64,000 nucleotides of DNA from Chryseobacterium joostei. Lineage in GTDB: Bacteria > Bacteroidota > Bacteroidia > Flavobacteriales > Weeksellaceae. This document shows positions 36,919 to 44,612 of this stretch, piece after piece. The stretch's first letter is position 1; the number at the start of each line of letters is the position of its first letter. The position numbers and the translations under genes were made by a program. Under the pieces are notes generated by a model, which was given only the letters and a program-made list of their open reading frames with translations, was not told the DNA's origin and searched no databases. The stretch is taken from NCBI RefSeq assembly GCF_003815775.1, contig NZ_CP033926.1:2232001-2296000 (forward strand), in the 5' to 3' direction.

Positions 36919-38225
36919 TGAGTGGAACATTTCAAATAAGAGGAGGAAAAAGACTGCAGGGTGAGATAACTCCACAAGGAGCCAAAAATGAGGCTCTACA
37001 AATTTTATGTGCAGTTCTGTTAACGGATGAAGAAGTTAGAATCAAAAATATTCCGGACATTCATGATGTGAACAGATTGATTGAAATTCTGGGTGATTTT
37101 GGTGTAAAAGTTACTAAAAATGCTCACGGAGATTATACTTTCAAAGCGGATAAAGTTAATTTTGACTATATAAAGTCTAATGAGTTTAAAAAAGACGGAG
37201 CTAAACTACGTGGTTCTATCATGCTTATGGGCCCAATGTTGGCACGTTATGGAGAGGCTTATATGCCAACTCCGGGTGGTGACAAAATCGGAAGAAGAAG
37301 ATTGGATACTCACTTCCAGGGATTGGTAGAACTTGGTGCAGAATTTCATTATGATGAAGAAGAATATTTCTATTCTTTAAAGGCTAAAGAACTTAATGGT
37401 AAATTTATTTTACTGGAAGAAGCTTCTGTAACAGGAACAGCCAATATCGTTATGGCTGCTGTATTAGCAAAAGGAAAAACAAGAATTTACAACGCTGCTT
37501 GCGAACCTTATCTTCAGCAGTTATGTAAAATGCTGAACAGAATGGGTGCTAATATCTCAGGAATTGGTTCAAACCTATTGACTATTGAAGGAGTAGATTA
37601 CTTAAGAGGTACTGAACACACAATGCTTCCGGACATGGTAGAGATCGGATCTTGGATTGGTCTTGCAGCCATGACAAAATCTGAAATTACCATTAAAAAT
37701 GTAAACTGGAACCAACTAGGGGTTATCCCGAATACATTCAGAAAACTGGGAATTCAGCTTGAACAAAGCGGTGATGATATTTATATTCCTGCCCAGGAAC
37801 ATTATAAAATCCAGAAATTTATTGACGGATCTATCCTTACTATTTCGGATGCTCCATGGCCGGGATTCACTCCGGATTTATTATCCATTATTTTGGTGGT
37901 AGCCACTCAGGCTAAAGGAAGTATCCTTGTTCACCAGAAAATGTTTGAATCCAGATTATTCTTTGTGGATAAATTAATCGACATGGGTGCTCAGATTATT
38001 TTATGTGATCCGCACAGAGCTACGGTAATAGGATTAAACCAAGAAGCTCCATTAAGAGGAACTACAATGGTTTCCCCTGATATCAGAGCCGGAAATGCAC
38101 TTCTTATTGCGGCATTATCTGCAGAAGGAAAATCCATTATCCACAATATCGAGCAAATCGACAGAGGATACGAAAATATCGATGGAAGACTAAAAGCAAT
38201 TGGTGCTGATATCGAAAGAATTTAA
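36918..38225 (+). CDS. murA: UDP-N-acetylglucosamine 1-carboxyvinyltransferase MurA
   Basis: This 435-residue enzyme adds enolpyruvate from PEP to UDP-GlcNAc, the first committed step of peptidoglycan synthesis. It has the EPSP-synthase-like fold with GAKNEAL (Lys23, Asn24) at the active site and LRGSIMLMGPMLARYG. In the flexible loop, PTPGGDKIGRRRLDTH carries Asp122 where most bacteria have the Cys that reacts with fosfomycin. That exchange is known to give natural fosfomycin resistance elsewhere. Translation is coupled to the DUF4290 gene. Confidence 0.96.
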   Translation: MSGTFQIRGGKRLQGEITPQGAKNEALQILCAVLLTDEEVRIKNIPDIHDVNRLIEILGDFGVKVTKNAHGDYTFKADKVNFDYIKSNEFKKDGAKLRGSIMLMGPMLARYGEAYMPTPGGDKIGRRRLDTHFQGLVELGAEFHYDEEEYFYSLKAKELNGKFILLEEASVTGTANIVMAAVLAKGKTRIYNAACEPYLQQLCKMLNRMGANISGIGSNLLTIEGVDYLRGTEHTMLPDMVEIGSWIGLAAMTKSEITIKNVNWNQLGVIPNTFRKLGIQLEQSGDDIYIPAQEHYKIQKFIDGSILTISDAPWPGFTPDLLSIILVVATQAKGSILVHQKMFESRLFFVDKLIDMGAQIILCDPHRATVIGLNQEAPLRGTTMVSPDIRAGNALLIAALSAEGKSIIHNIEQIDRGYENIDGRLKAIGADIERI

Positions 38226-38247
38226 AAACTTATTTTTATTACAATAG

Positions 38248-38276
38248 AGCGTTCAGAGTGATCTGGACGCTTTTTT
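38248..38276 (+). terminator. murA terminator
   Basis: AGCGTTCAG (38248-38256) pairs with CTGGACGCT (38263-38271) with one wobble, followed by T6. It lies about 20 bases after the murA stop. Confidence 0.85.
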
Positions 38277-38310
38277 GTTGGCTGGTGTAAAATAAAAAAT
38301 TTCTATAAAA

Positions 38311-38341
38311 AAAGTGCCCGATTAAAAAAATCAGACACTTT
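38311..38341 (-). terminator. Terminator for the NIL-domain gene
   Basis: AAAGTGCCCGATT (38311-38323) pairs with AATCAGACACTTT (38329-38341) with two mismatches. It lies just beyond the 3' end of the minus-strand gene and carries an A-rich top strand that would read as U on its transcript. Confidence 0.5.
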
Positions 38342-38368
38342 GAGTAATTAAAACTATATGAATCTCCC

Positions 38369-38683
38369 CTAAGAATATTTTCGGCAGAGATACTCCACCG
38401 TTGTATTCAAAAGTTTATTTTTATTCAGATAGACTTCAAGCTGATGATAGTCTTCTGAATTAACATTAATGTATAACTGTACTGAACCAAAACTGTATCC
38501 GTTCACATATTCCACATTGGCTGATAACACTCTGTGACAAATCCCAAATTGATTATAGATGGTATTCATTAAATGCTCAAATTTCATTTTGCCATTCAAT
38601 TCTATTTCCAATAACAATTCTTTTTTAGGTAGGTTCAGTTTATTTTGCAGAACCTGCAGGCTAGGATTAGGTGTAATCATCAC
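38369..38683 (-). CDS. Small NIL-domain-like protein
   Basis: This 104-residue protein resembles the NIL ligand-binding domain that ends MetN-type ABC ATPases: MNTIYNQFGICHRVLSANVEYVNGYSFGSVQLYI and LEVYLNKNKLLNTTVEYL give the beta-alpha-beta pattern with the G-x-x-x-G-S turn. It is free-standing, with no ATPase domain nearby. It may bind an amino acid such as methionine or be a remnant of a transporter gene. Confidence in the fold is moderate. Confidence 0.55.
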   Translation of the reverse strand: MMITPNPSLQVLQNKLNLPKKELLLEIELNGKMKFEHLMNTIYNQFGICHRVLSANVEYVNGYSFGSVQLYINVNSEDYHQLEVYLNKNKLLNTTVEYLCRKYS

Positions 38684-38839
38684 TAAACATTTTTTGGTTA
38701 AACACTTTCAGATCATATTGCTCTTTGCATTTAAATCTGTGACAAAAATATAAAAAAATATTAGTCCACCAAATTAGTAGACTAATATTTTTTTAAAATT
38801 TAACAAAAAAAAGAAGCCTTTACAGCTTCTCTCAATATT

Positions 38840-39511
38840 TTAAAGTTCTTTTATCCTTTCCAGTTTTTCTGAGCCGGCCAAGCCATTGGGATTACAGCCA
38901 GGCTCACCCTCAGGGACTTTCAGATTTTTCTTACTATAAAATTCTTCCCAAAATGCATTGATCTTTCCTGTTTTGGGATCAATAAACGTCATGGGCTCTA
39001 ATTTGAAAATTTGATCATTTCTAAAAGCTCTTTCGATAAAATCTGAACAGTAATATGAATTTTCATCCAAAATATAATTGAAATTATAGGGTTTCCCTAA
39101 CATTGAATGCGCCTTTTCAATAGCAGTCGGAATCGATTTTTGATATTCAGGCTTCAAACGGTACACCACTACATTCTGGCCATCATCTTTCTGATCTTTA
39201 ATAAAATCTTTTAAATCCTGTTGCTGAGATCCTCCTTTTGGTGCAGCATGGAGAACATACATTTTTCCATCTACTTTTTCAAGAATACCAATATGATCGA
39301 AAGAAGCAATCTTCTGCTTTTGGGTAACGTTATTAATAGCACCGGAAAGACCCGTTTCCTTGGCGGTTACAAAAAGAAGATCTCCATTCTTAAGCTGTGC
39401 TATATCCTTATGAGAAGCACATTGCATCAACACGGCCATTAAAAAAGATAAAAGTCCGGCAACAGATATTTCCTTAAGCCTTTTATGTAAAAACATTTTA
39501 ATTTCTGACAT
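38840..39511 (-). CDS. YiiX/YebB-like NlpC/P60-type hydrolase, lipoprotein
   Basis: This 223-residue protein has a lipoprotein signal (SFLMAVLMQCASH). It shows a permuted papain-like arrangement: FDHIGILEKVDG with the catalytic His, and YYCSDFIERAF with the catalytic Cys later, plus NVVVYRLKP. This is the pattern of the YiiX/YebB group, predicted amidases or lipid-modifying hydrolases in the envelope. The Met at 39496 (MFLHKRLKE) is an alternative start. It is transcribed away from the two-component system. Confidence 0.8.
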   Translation of the reverse strand: MSEIKMFLHKRLKEISVAGLLSFLMAVLMQCASHKDIAQLKNGDLLFVTAKETGLSGAINNVTQKQKIASFDHIGILEKVDGKMYVLHAAPKGGSQQQDLKDFIKDQKDDGQNVVVYRLKPEYQKSIPTAIEKAHSMLGKPYNFNYILDENSYYCSDFIERAFRNDQIFKLEPMTFIDPKTGKINAFWEEFYSKKNLKVPEGEPGCNPNGLAGSEKLERIKEL

Positions 39512-39613
39512 TTGATTATTATTTCGGGGTTAAAATTACAAAATAGAATTCATTACATTTGTGGTGAATATTGAGCTAGTTTTCATTCCAATAAAAACAC
39601 TTTACACATTCTT

Positions 39614-40312
39614 ATGCCTCATATTTTACTAGTAGAAGACGACAAAAGACTTTCACGGCTTATCGGCAGAGGACTTCTGGAACAGGATATGGACGTAAGC
39701 TTTGCTTATGACGGCGAAAAGGCATTGGAATTGGCGTCATCTCAGGACTTCGACCTCATCATTACAGATATTATTGTTCCATTAAAAAATGGTCTGGATT
39801 TTTGCAGGGAAATAAAAAGTTCAAAGCCCCATGTTCCCGTCATTATGCTTACAGCATTGGGAACTACCGATGATAAATTGGAGGGGTTTGATTCCGGAGC
39901 GGATGATTACCTTACCAAACCGTTTGAAATGCGTGAACTCATTGCCAGAGTTAAGGTTTTAATGAAAAGATTTTCTCTGCACTCCCCTACAGAACAGCTA
40001 TTAAAATATGAAAATATTGAAATGGATCTTAAATTGAAGTCTGTAAGCAGAAACGGAATCTCCATAAAACTCACTCCTAAAGAATTCAATCTGATGAAAT
40101 ACATGCTGGAAAATCCGGAAAGAGTTCTTTCCCGCTCTGAAATTGCAGAAAATGTATGGGAAACTCACTTCGATACCGGCACCAATTTTATTGATGTCTA
40201 CATCAATTATATCCGAAAGAAAATTGACAAGGATTTTGAAAGTAAACTAATCCATACCAAAGCAGGAATGGGTTTCATTTTAAAAAAGGGATACGAAGAA
40301 AACCACCAATAG
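39614..40312 (+). CDS. OmpR/PhoB-family response regulator
   Basis: This 232-residue regulator has a receiver domain (HILLVEDDKRLSRLIGRGL; phospho-acceptor Asp52 in LIITDIIVP; Lys102 in TKPF) and a C-terminal winged helix (KLTPKEFNLMKYML, RSEIAENVWETHFDTGTNFI). Its kinase partner starts 11 bases after it. The best candidate target is the efflux operon at 42,986-48,957, whose promoter carries four 11-bp-phased repeats suited to an OmpR-type protein. The target link is inference. Confidence 0.93.
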   Translation: MPHILLVEDDKRLSRLIGRGLLEQDMDVSFAYDGEKALELASSQDFDLIITDIIVPLKNGLDFCREIKSSKPHVPVIMLTALGTTDDKLEGFDSGADDYLTKPFEMRELIARVKVLMKRFSLHSPTEQLLKYENIEMDLKLKSVSRNGISIKLTPKEFNLMKYMLENPERVLSRSEIAENVWETHFDTGTNFIDVYINYIRKKIDKDFESKLIHTKAGMGFILKKGYEENHQ

Positions 40313-40323
40313 CATTTTAAAGC

Positions 40324-41682
40324 ATGAAAGTCAGAACCCGGCTTACTCTACTTTTTACTTTTGTCACAGCAATGCTGATGATATTCTATGGTATTGCCGT
40401 CTATTATTCTTCAAGTAAGGCAAGGGAAACCTCATTTTATGCTCAGCTCAGAAATGAAGGAGTTGCCAAGGCCAATCTTTTTTTTCAGAGTACATTGTCT
40501 GAAAAGGAAATGCACCGTCTTTATAAAAACAATACAAAAACCATTAATGAAGTTCAGGTAGCCATCTATGATCCGGAATTCAATCTCATCTATCATGATG
40601 ACTCAAAGGTAGATTATGTAAAAGAAGATCCGAAAATGCTTTCCGGAATTCTAAAAAATAAGGAAATCAGTTTTTTCATCAATGATCTTCAGGCTATTGG
40701 AACTGTTTATACTCATAACGGAAAAGAATATTTAGTAACTGCAGCCGGTTATGATCAATATGGTTATAACTCGATCAATCATTTACTGACCATCAGCATC
40801 ATTGCTTTTATCAGTATTCTTATTCTGATTTATCTGGCCGGAATTTTTCTTTCTAAAAAAGCATTGAATCCACTTAGTGAAATGGTGGAACAAATCAAAA
40901 GAATTACAGCCGGAAAATTACAACTGCGTTTAAAAACCACCAAAGAGAAGGATGAGCTTAATGAGCTTGCCCAAAATTTCAATGGGATGTTGGAAAGACT
41001 GGAGAATTCCTTTGATGCTCAAAAGCATTTCGTATCCAATATTTCGCATGAACTTCGTACGCCATTATCAGCCATTATTACAGAACTGGAACTGGCTTCT
41101 GAAAAAGAACACACCAAGGAAGAATACCAGGAGACAATTCGGTTTGCATTGGATGATGCCCGCAATATGGTCAAATTATCCAACAGCTTAATGGATCTCG
41201 CTAAGGCTAGCTATGACCCTAATGAAATCAGTTTTTCTGAAATACGTCTTGACGAAATTCTTCTGGAATCTTATTCTAAAATTATAAAGGAAAATTCTGA
41301 ATATAAAGTTTCACTGAATATAGACAGTGAGGTGGAAGAACCTCAGCTCACCCTGCAAGGAAATGAGTATCTGCTACAGGTAGCATTCAACAATCTTATT
41401 GATAATGCCTGTAAATATTCTCCTGAACATACATGTTGCATAGATGTCAAAACCCATGCAAGTTCACTGATCATCAGTTTTACCAATACAGGAATTATCA
41501 TTTCACCTGAAGATCTGCAGCATATTTTTGAGCCATTTTACAGAAGTGAAAATTCCAAAGAAGAAAAAGGATACGGCATCGGACTTTTCCTGACCGAGAA
41601 AATCATCCATCTTCATCATGCCAAGATAAAAGTAGCCTCAGAAAACAATAAAACAGTTTTTATGGTGATCTTTGATTTTTAA
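40324..41682 (+). CDS. Sensor histidine kinase
   Basis: This 452-residue membrane kinase has two membrane helices (LTLLFTFVTAMLMIFYGIAV and LLTISIIAFISILILIYLAG) around a periplasmic sensor of about 120 residues, then a HAMP linker (LSKKALNPLSEMVEQIKRI), an H-box SNISHELRTPLSAI with His near residue 242, an N-box LIDNACKYS and a G-box GYGIGLFL. The sensor has no obvious metal motif. It acts with the response regulator 11 bases upstream. Confidence 0.93.
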   Translation: MKVRTRLTLLFTFVTAMLMIFYGIAVYYSSSKARETSFYAQLRNEGVAKANLFFQSTLSEKEMHRLYKNNTKTINEVQVAIYDPEFNLIYHDDSKVDYVKEDPKMLSGILKNKEISFFINDLQAIGTVYTHNGKEYLVTAAGYDQYGYNSINHLLTISIIAFISILILIYLAGIFLSKKALNPLSEMVEQIKRITAGKLQLRLKTTKEKDELNELAQNFNGMLERLENSFDAQKHFVSNISHELRTPLSAIITELELASEKEHTKEEYQETIRFALDDARNMVKLSNSLMDLAKASYDPNEISFSEIRLDEILLESYSKIIKENSEYKVSLNIDSEVEEPQLTLQGNEYLLQVAFNNLIDNACKYSPEHTCCIDVKTHASSLIISFTNTGIIISPEDLQHIFEPFYRSENSKEEKGYGIGLFLTEKIIHLHHAKIKVASENNKTVFMVIFDF

Positions 41683-41714
41683 TATGAATTTAAAGTTCTT
41701 TTCTTTTTTAGAGT

Positions 41715-42560
41715 CTACTCATGAGAAATTCTACTGAAAATTGTAGTTCCGATACTGGCTGCTATGACACAGGCAATGGATATCCACTGCAAAAAAGTTA
41801 ACTCTTCTGCCAGAAACACCAACCCCGAAAGGGCTGCAAAAGCAGGCTCCAGACTCATCAGAATGCTAAAAGTTTTTGCCGGAAGTTTTTTAAGGGCCAT
41901 CATTTCTAATGAAAATGGCAATGCACTTGAAAGGATTGCCACTCCTAGCCCTTTCATAAAAATTGTAGGCGTAAGATTAAAGACTGCGCCATCCCATATG
42001 GTAAAAGGAATAATCACAAGACTTGCAAACAACATCCCAGTGGTAACGGCATCTTTTCCGTCCATTATTTTGGAAACCTTTCCGCCCATCACGATGTAAA
42101 GGGCCCAAAATATTCCTGCAAGAAAAGCAAGTCCAAGTCCCACTAAATCGATATGGTCACTTTTCCAGGGAACAATAAGCAATATCCCTACACAGGCCAG
42201 CAGGGCCCATACTACATCCAATAATTTACGCGAAAGAGCCAAGGCCAGAAATAAAGGTCCTGCAAACTCAACAGTAACCGCTAACCCTAGTGGAATTCTC
42301 TGAATAGCCATATAAAAAATAAGGTTCATAGCAGCCAGTCCTATCCCATACATTGCACAATACTTCCACTTTTGGCTGGTAAACTGCAAAAACTTCGGGC
42401 GGTTAATTAATGTCAGTAAAATTGCAGAAAGAACAATCCTTAAAGTAACGGTTCCAATAGCTCCTATCGCAGGAAAAAGCTGCTTGGCAATAGATGCTCC
42501 GCCTTGTACACAGACAATAGCTAAAAGCGTAGCGGGGATCGCTAGATTTGATTTTTTCAT
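41715..42560 (-). CDS. EamA/RhtA-type drug/metabolite exporter
   Basis: This 281-residue inner-membrane protein has ten likely membrane helices in two EamA repeats. The start MKKSNLAIPATLLAIVCVQG and the segments VTVEFAGPLFLAL and PLLIRSRE-like SLEPAFAALSGLVFL are close in style to RhtA threonine/homoserine exporters. The substrate cannot be told from sequence. It is convergent with the kinase gene and divergent from the efflux operon. Confidence 0.85.
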   Translation of the reverse strand: MKKSNLAIPATLLAIVCVQGGASIAKQLFPAIGAIGTVTLRIVLSAILLTLINRPKFLQFTSQKWKYCAMYGIGLAAMNLIFYMAIQRIPLGLAVTVEFAGPLFLALALSRKLLDVVWALLACVGILLIVPWKSDHIDLVGLGLAFLAGIFWALYIVMGGKVSKIMDGKDAVTTGMLFASLVIIPFTIWDGAVFNLTPTIFMKGLGVAILSSALPFSLEMMALKKLPAKTFSILMSLEPAFAALSGLVFLAEELTFLQWISIACVIAASIGTTIFSRISHE

Positions 42561-42695
42561 TTCTACAATTTAATTTATAAAGACAACTTTGGGGGATGAA
42601 ACCGGGAGATAAAACAAGCTTTATTCTACAAAATTAATAATAGTATAGTACAAAACTAAATTTTCGCCAAATGTATTGAATTATTATCTTAAACC

Positions 42696-42736
42696 ATGGT
42701 TACAGGTTAGTATTTTAATTCTGAATCTGTAACCAT
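42696..42736. repeat. Perfect inverted repeat upstream of the efflux operon
   Basis: ATGGTTACAG at 42696-42705 and CTGTAACCAT at 42727-42736 are exact inverse copies 21 bases apart. It could be a regulator site or a terminator of an unseen upstream transcript. Confidence 0.45.
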
Positions 42737-42797
42737 TAATAATCCTTTACATAAGATCAATTATATATTTCAATTAAAAAAGCACTATCCTTATTTT

Positions 42798-42867
42798 CTC
42801 TAATAACATTCTAATAGCATTCTAAAGCCTTTCTAACTGTAAAAAAGCAGCTTCATTTCTACTTTTG
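42798..42867 (+). promoter_or_regulatory. Efflux operon promoter with four 11-bp-phased repeats
   Basis: CTCTAA at 42798 and TTCTAA at 42809, 42820 and 42831 are spaced exactly 11 bases apart. TACTTTTG at 42860-42867 is a consensus -7 element 24 bases after the last repeat. Direct repeats with helical spacing just upstream of a promoter are the classic layout for an OmpR-family activator such as the response regulator at 39,614. Confidence 0.6.
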
Positions 42868-42985
42868 CACAGTAAAAAATAAAGCATATGGACTCAGATC
42901 CTTACAGTAATTATCAATCTTAAAAGCTTTAGTTGTACTCACTTTTCCCGTACAGCCTAAAAGCTTTATAAAAACAGGAAAAGTT

Positions 42986-43468
42986 ATGAATACATTTGAA
43001 TTTACTCTTCGTTTATTAACTGCATTCTGCTTAGGAGCCGGTATAGGTTTCGAAAGACAGTGGCGCAGAAAAAATGCGGGCCTGCGTACCAATACTCTGG
43101 TTTGTATAGGCTCTGCAGCATTCGTATTAATTGCTATCAGAATTGGTGGTGATGCAGCCGGAAGAATTACCTCTTATATTGTCAGTGGCATCGGTTTCCT
43201 TGGTGGTGGCGTTATCATGAAAGATGGCCTTACCGTAAGAGGATTAAATACTGCCGCTACTTTATGGTGCTCCGCTGCAATAGGTGCATTATGTGCCTTA
43301 GGTTATCCCATAGAAGCACTTATTACAGTTTTCTTCATCGTTTCCACAAATATATTTCTACGATCCACTTTGTCTACCCAAAAGGAAGTCCGAAGTAAAA
43401 ACATCGTCATTAAAAAGAAAAAAAACGATACAAAAGCAAAAATCAGCAACAGTACCCAATTTTATTAA
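42986..43468 (+). CDS. MgtC/SapB-family membrane protein
   Basis: This 160-residue protein has the family core LLTAFCLGAGIGFERQWRRKNAGLRTN, SGIGFLGGGVIMKDGLTVRGLNTAATLWCSAAIG and four to five membrane helices, with a basic C-terminal tail. MgtC-like proteins affect magnesium homeostasis and membrane energetics. The next gene, a metal-efflux adaptor, starts 4 bases after the stop, so it is the first gene of the efflux operon. Confidence 0.9.
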   Translation: MNTFEFTLRLLTAFCLGAGIGFERQWRRKNAGLRTNTLVCIGSAAFVLIAIRIGGDAAGRITSYIVSGIGFLGGGVIMKDGLTVRGLNTAATLWCSAAIGALCALGYPIEALITVFFIVSTNIFLRSTLSTQKEVRSKNIVIKKKKNDTKAKISNSTQFY

Positions 43469-43472
43469 GATC

Positions 43473-44570
43473 ATGAAAAGAATAATCTTAAGCATTATTA
43501 CCCTCTTTGCCATCTCCTGCAAAGACAATGCCCCTCAGCAAAACAAGGAAGAGGAAATCACCTTCAAAAATAATCAGGTCATTATTCCCGAAAGCAGTCC
43601 CGTTTTAAAAAAAATCAAAACCATAACCGTCAGCGATCAGGAATACAACCATGATATTACCTCTGTAGGAACCATAGAAGCCATCCCCAATAACTACGCC
43701 GAAATTGCAAGCCCCTTTTCCGGAAGAATTACAAAAGCCTTTGTCAATATTGGCCAAAAGGTAAGCGCAGGAAGTCCCCTTTTTGAAGTTCTTTCTTCAG
43801 GTTATCTGGATGTGCAGAAAGAATATTCTGATGCCCTGAATGAAGCAGGTCTCGCTGAAAAGAAGTACAAACGCCAGCAGGACCTTGTAAAACACGGGTT
43901 GGGAATACAGAAAGAACTGGAGGAGTCAGAAACCGAATTTAAAAATAAAAGAATCTCTTTAACCAATGCTTCTACAGCATTAAAGATCTACAACAGCCAG
44001 AGCAAAGGTTCCGGAGGTTTGATCGTAAGAGCACCCATCTCAGGAGAAATTATTTCTAACAAGATTGTTACCGGACAATACCTTCGTGAAGATGCTGAAC
44101 CTGTAATGATTGTTGCTGAACTCTCAAAAGTCTGGATTTCCGGAGAAGTTAAGGAGAAAGATCTTCGATTTATTAAAAACGGAGATCAGGTATCTGTAAA
44201 GGTTAATACTTATCCGGACAGAGCCATCACCGGAAAGGTTTATCACATCAACGATTGGGTAGATGAAGCAACACGAAGCATTAAGGTATTAATACAGTGT
44301 GAAAATCCTGATAGAACATTGAAACCTGGTATGTTTGCCACCATTACCTATTCCACCGATTCTGAAAACACAATTATTATCCCCACCTCTGCTTTGATGC
44401 AGAAAGATGACAACCAGTATGTATGGATTAAAACAGGAAAAAATCAATTCATGAAAAGAAATATCACCACTGCAGAAGCCTCTGAAAAAACAGTAAAGAT
44501 TACCTCAGGACTTAAATCCGGAGATGAAATCATGACCACTGGCGGAATCTATTTGCTGGATGTAAAATAA
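43473..44570 (+). CDS. RND efflux periplasmic adaptor, lipoprotein (CzcB/CusB-like)
   Basis: This 365-residue membrane fusion protein has a lipoprotein signal (ILSIITLFAISCKDN). It has a barrel-sandwich hybrid (SPFSGRITKAFVNIGQKVSAG and RAPISGEIISNKIVTGQYL), a helical hairpin between them, and a beta-barrel region (KVWISGEVKEKDLRFIKNGD). It links the inner-membrane pump to the TolC-like channel encoded downstream. There is no long His-rich metal-binding extension. Confidence 0.92.
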   Translation: MKRIILSIITLFAISCKDNAPQQNKEEEITFKNNQVIIPESSPVLKKIKTITVSDQEYNHDITSVGTIEAIPNNYAEIASPFSGRITKAFVNIGQKVSAGSPLFEVLSSGYLDVQKEYSDALNEAGLAEKKYKRQQDLVKHGLGIQKELEESETEFKNKRISLTNASTALKIYNSQSKGSGGLIVRAPISGEIISNKIVTGQYLREDAEPVMIVAELSKVWISGEVKEKDLRFIKNGDQVSVKVNTYPDRAITGKVYHINDWVDEATRSIKVLIQCENPDRTLKPGMFATITYSTDSENTIIIPTSALMQKDDNQYVWIKTGKNQFMKRNITTAEASEKTVKITSGLKSGDEIMTTGGIYLLDVK

Positions 44571-44612
44571 GTGTCGAATGCGGAAACAGAAGTTTCCCAT
44601 TAAAGTTAGCAT

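Larger units (their letters stand above)
42561..42985. other. Divergent regulatory region of the mgtC-RND operon
   Basis: This gap has three visible elements. A perfect 10-bp inverted repeat, ATGGTTACAG (42696-42705) and CTGTAACCAT (42727-42736), sits in the middle. Four phased TTCTAA-type repeats lie at 42798-42836 and a -7 element at 42860-42867. A tiny reading frame of 11 codons (42888-42923) follows in the leader, and its significance is unknown. Confidence 0.5.

Noticed and set aside
42888-42923. Eleven-codon frame in the mgtC leader as a regulatory leader peptide
   Set aside because: It lacks the Pro-rich or attenuator features of known mgt leaders and no alternative hairpin pair is evident.
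42868-42985. Magnesium riboswitch upstream of mgtC
   Set aside because: The leader is too short and shows no clear conserved structure.
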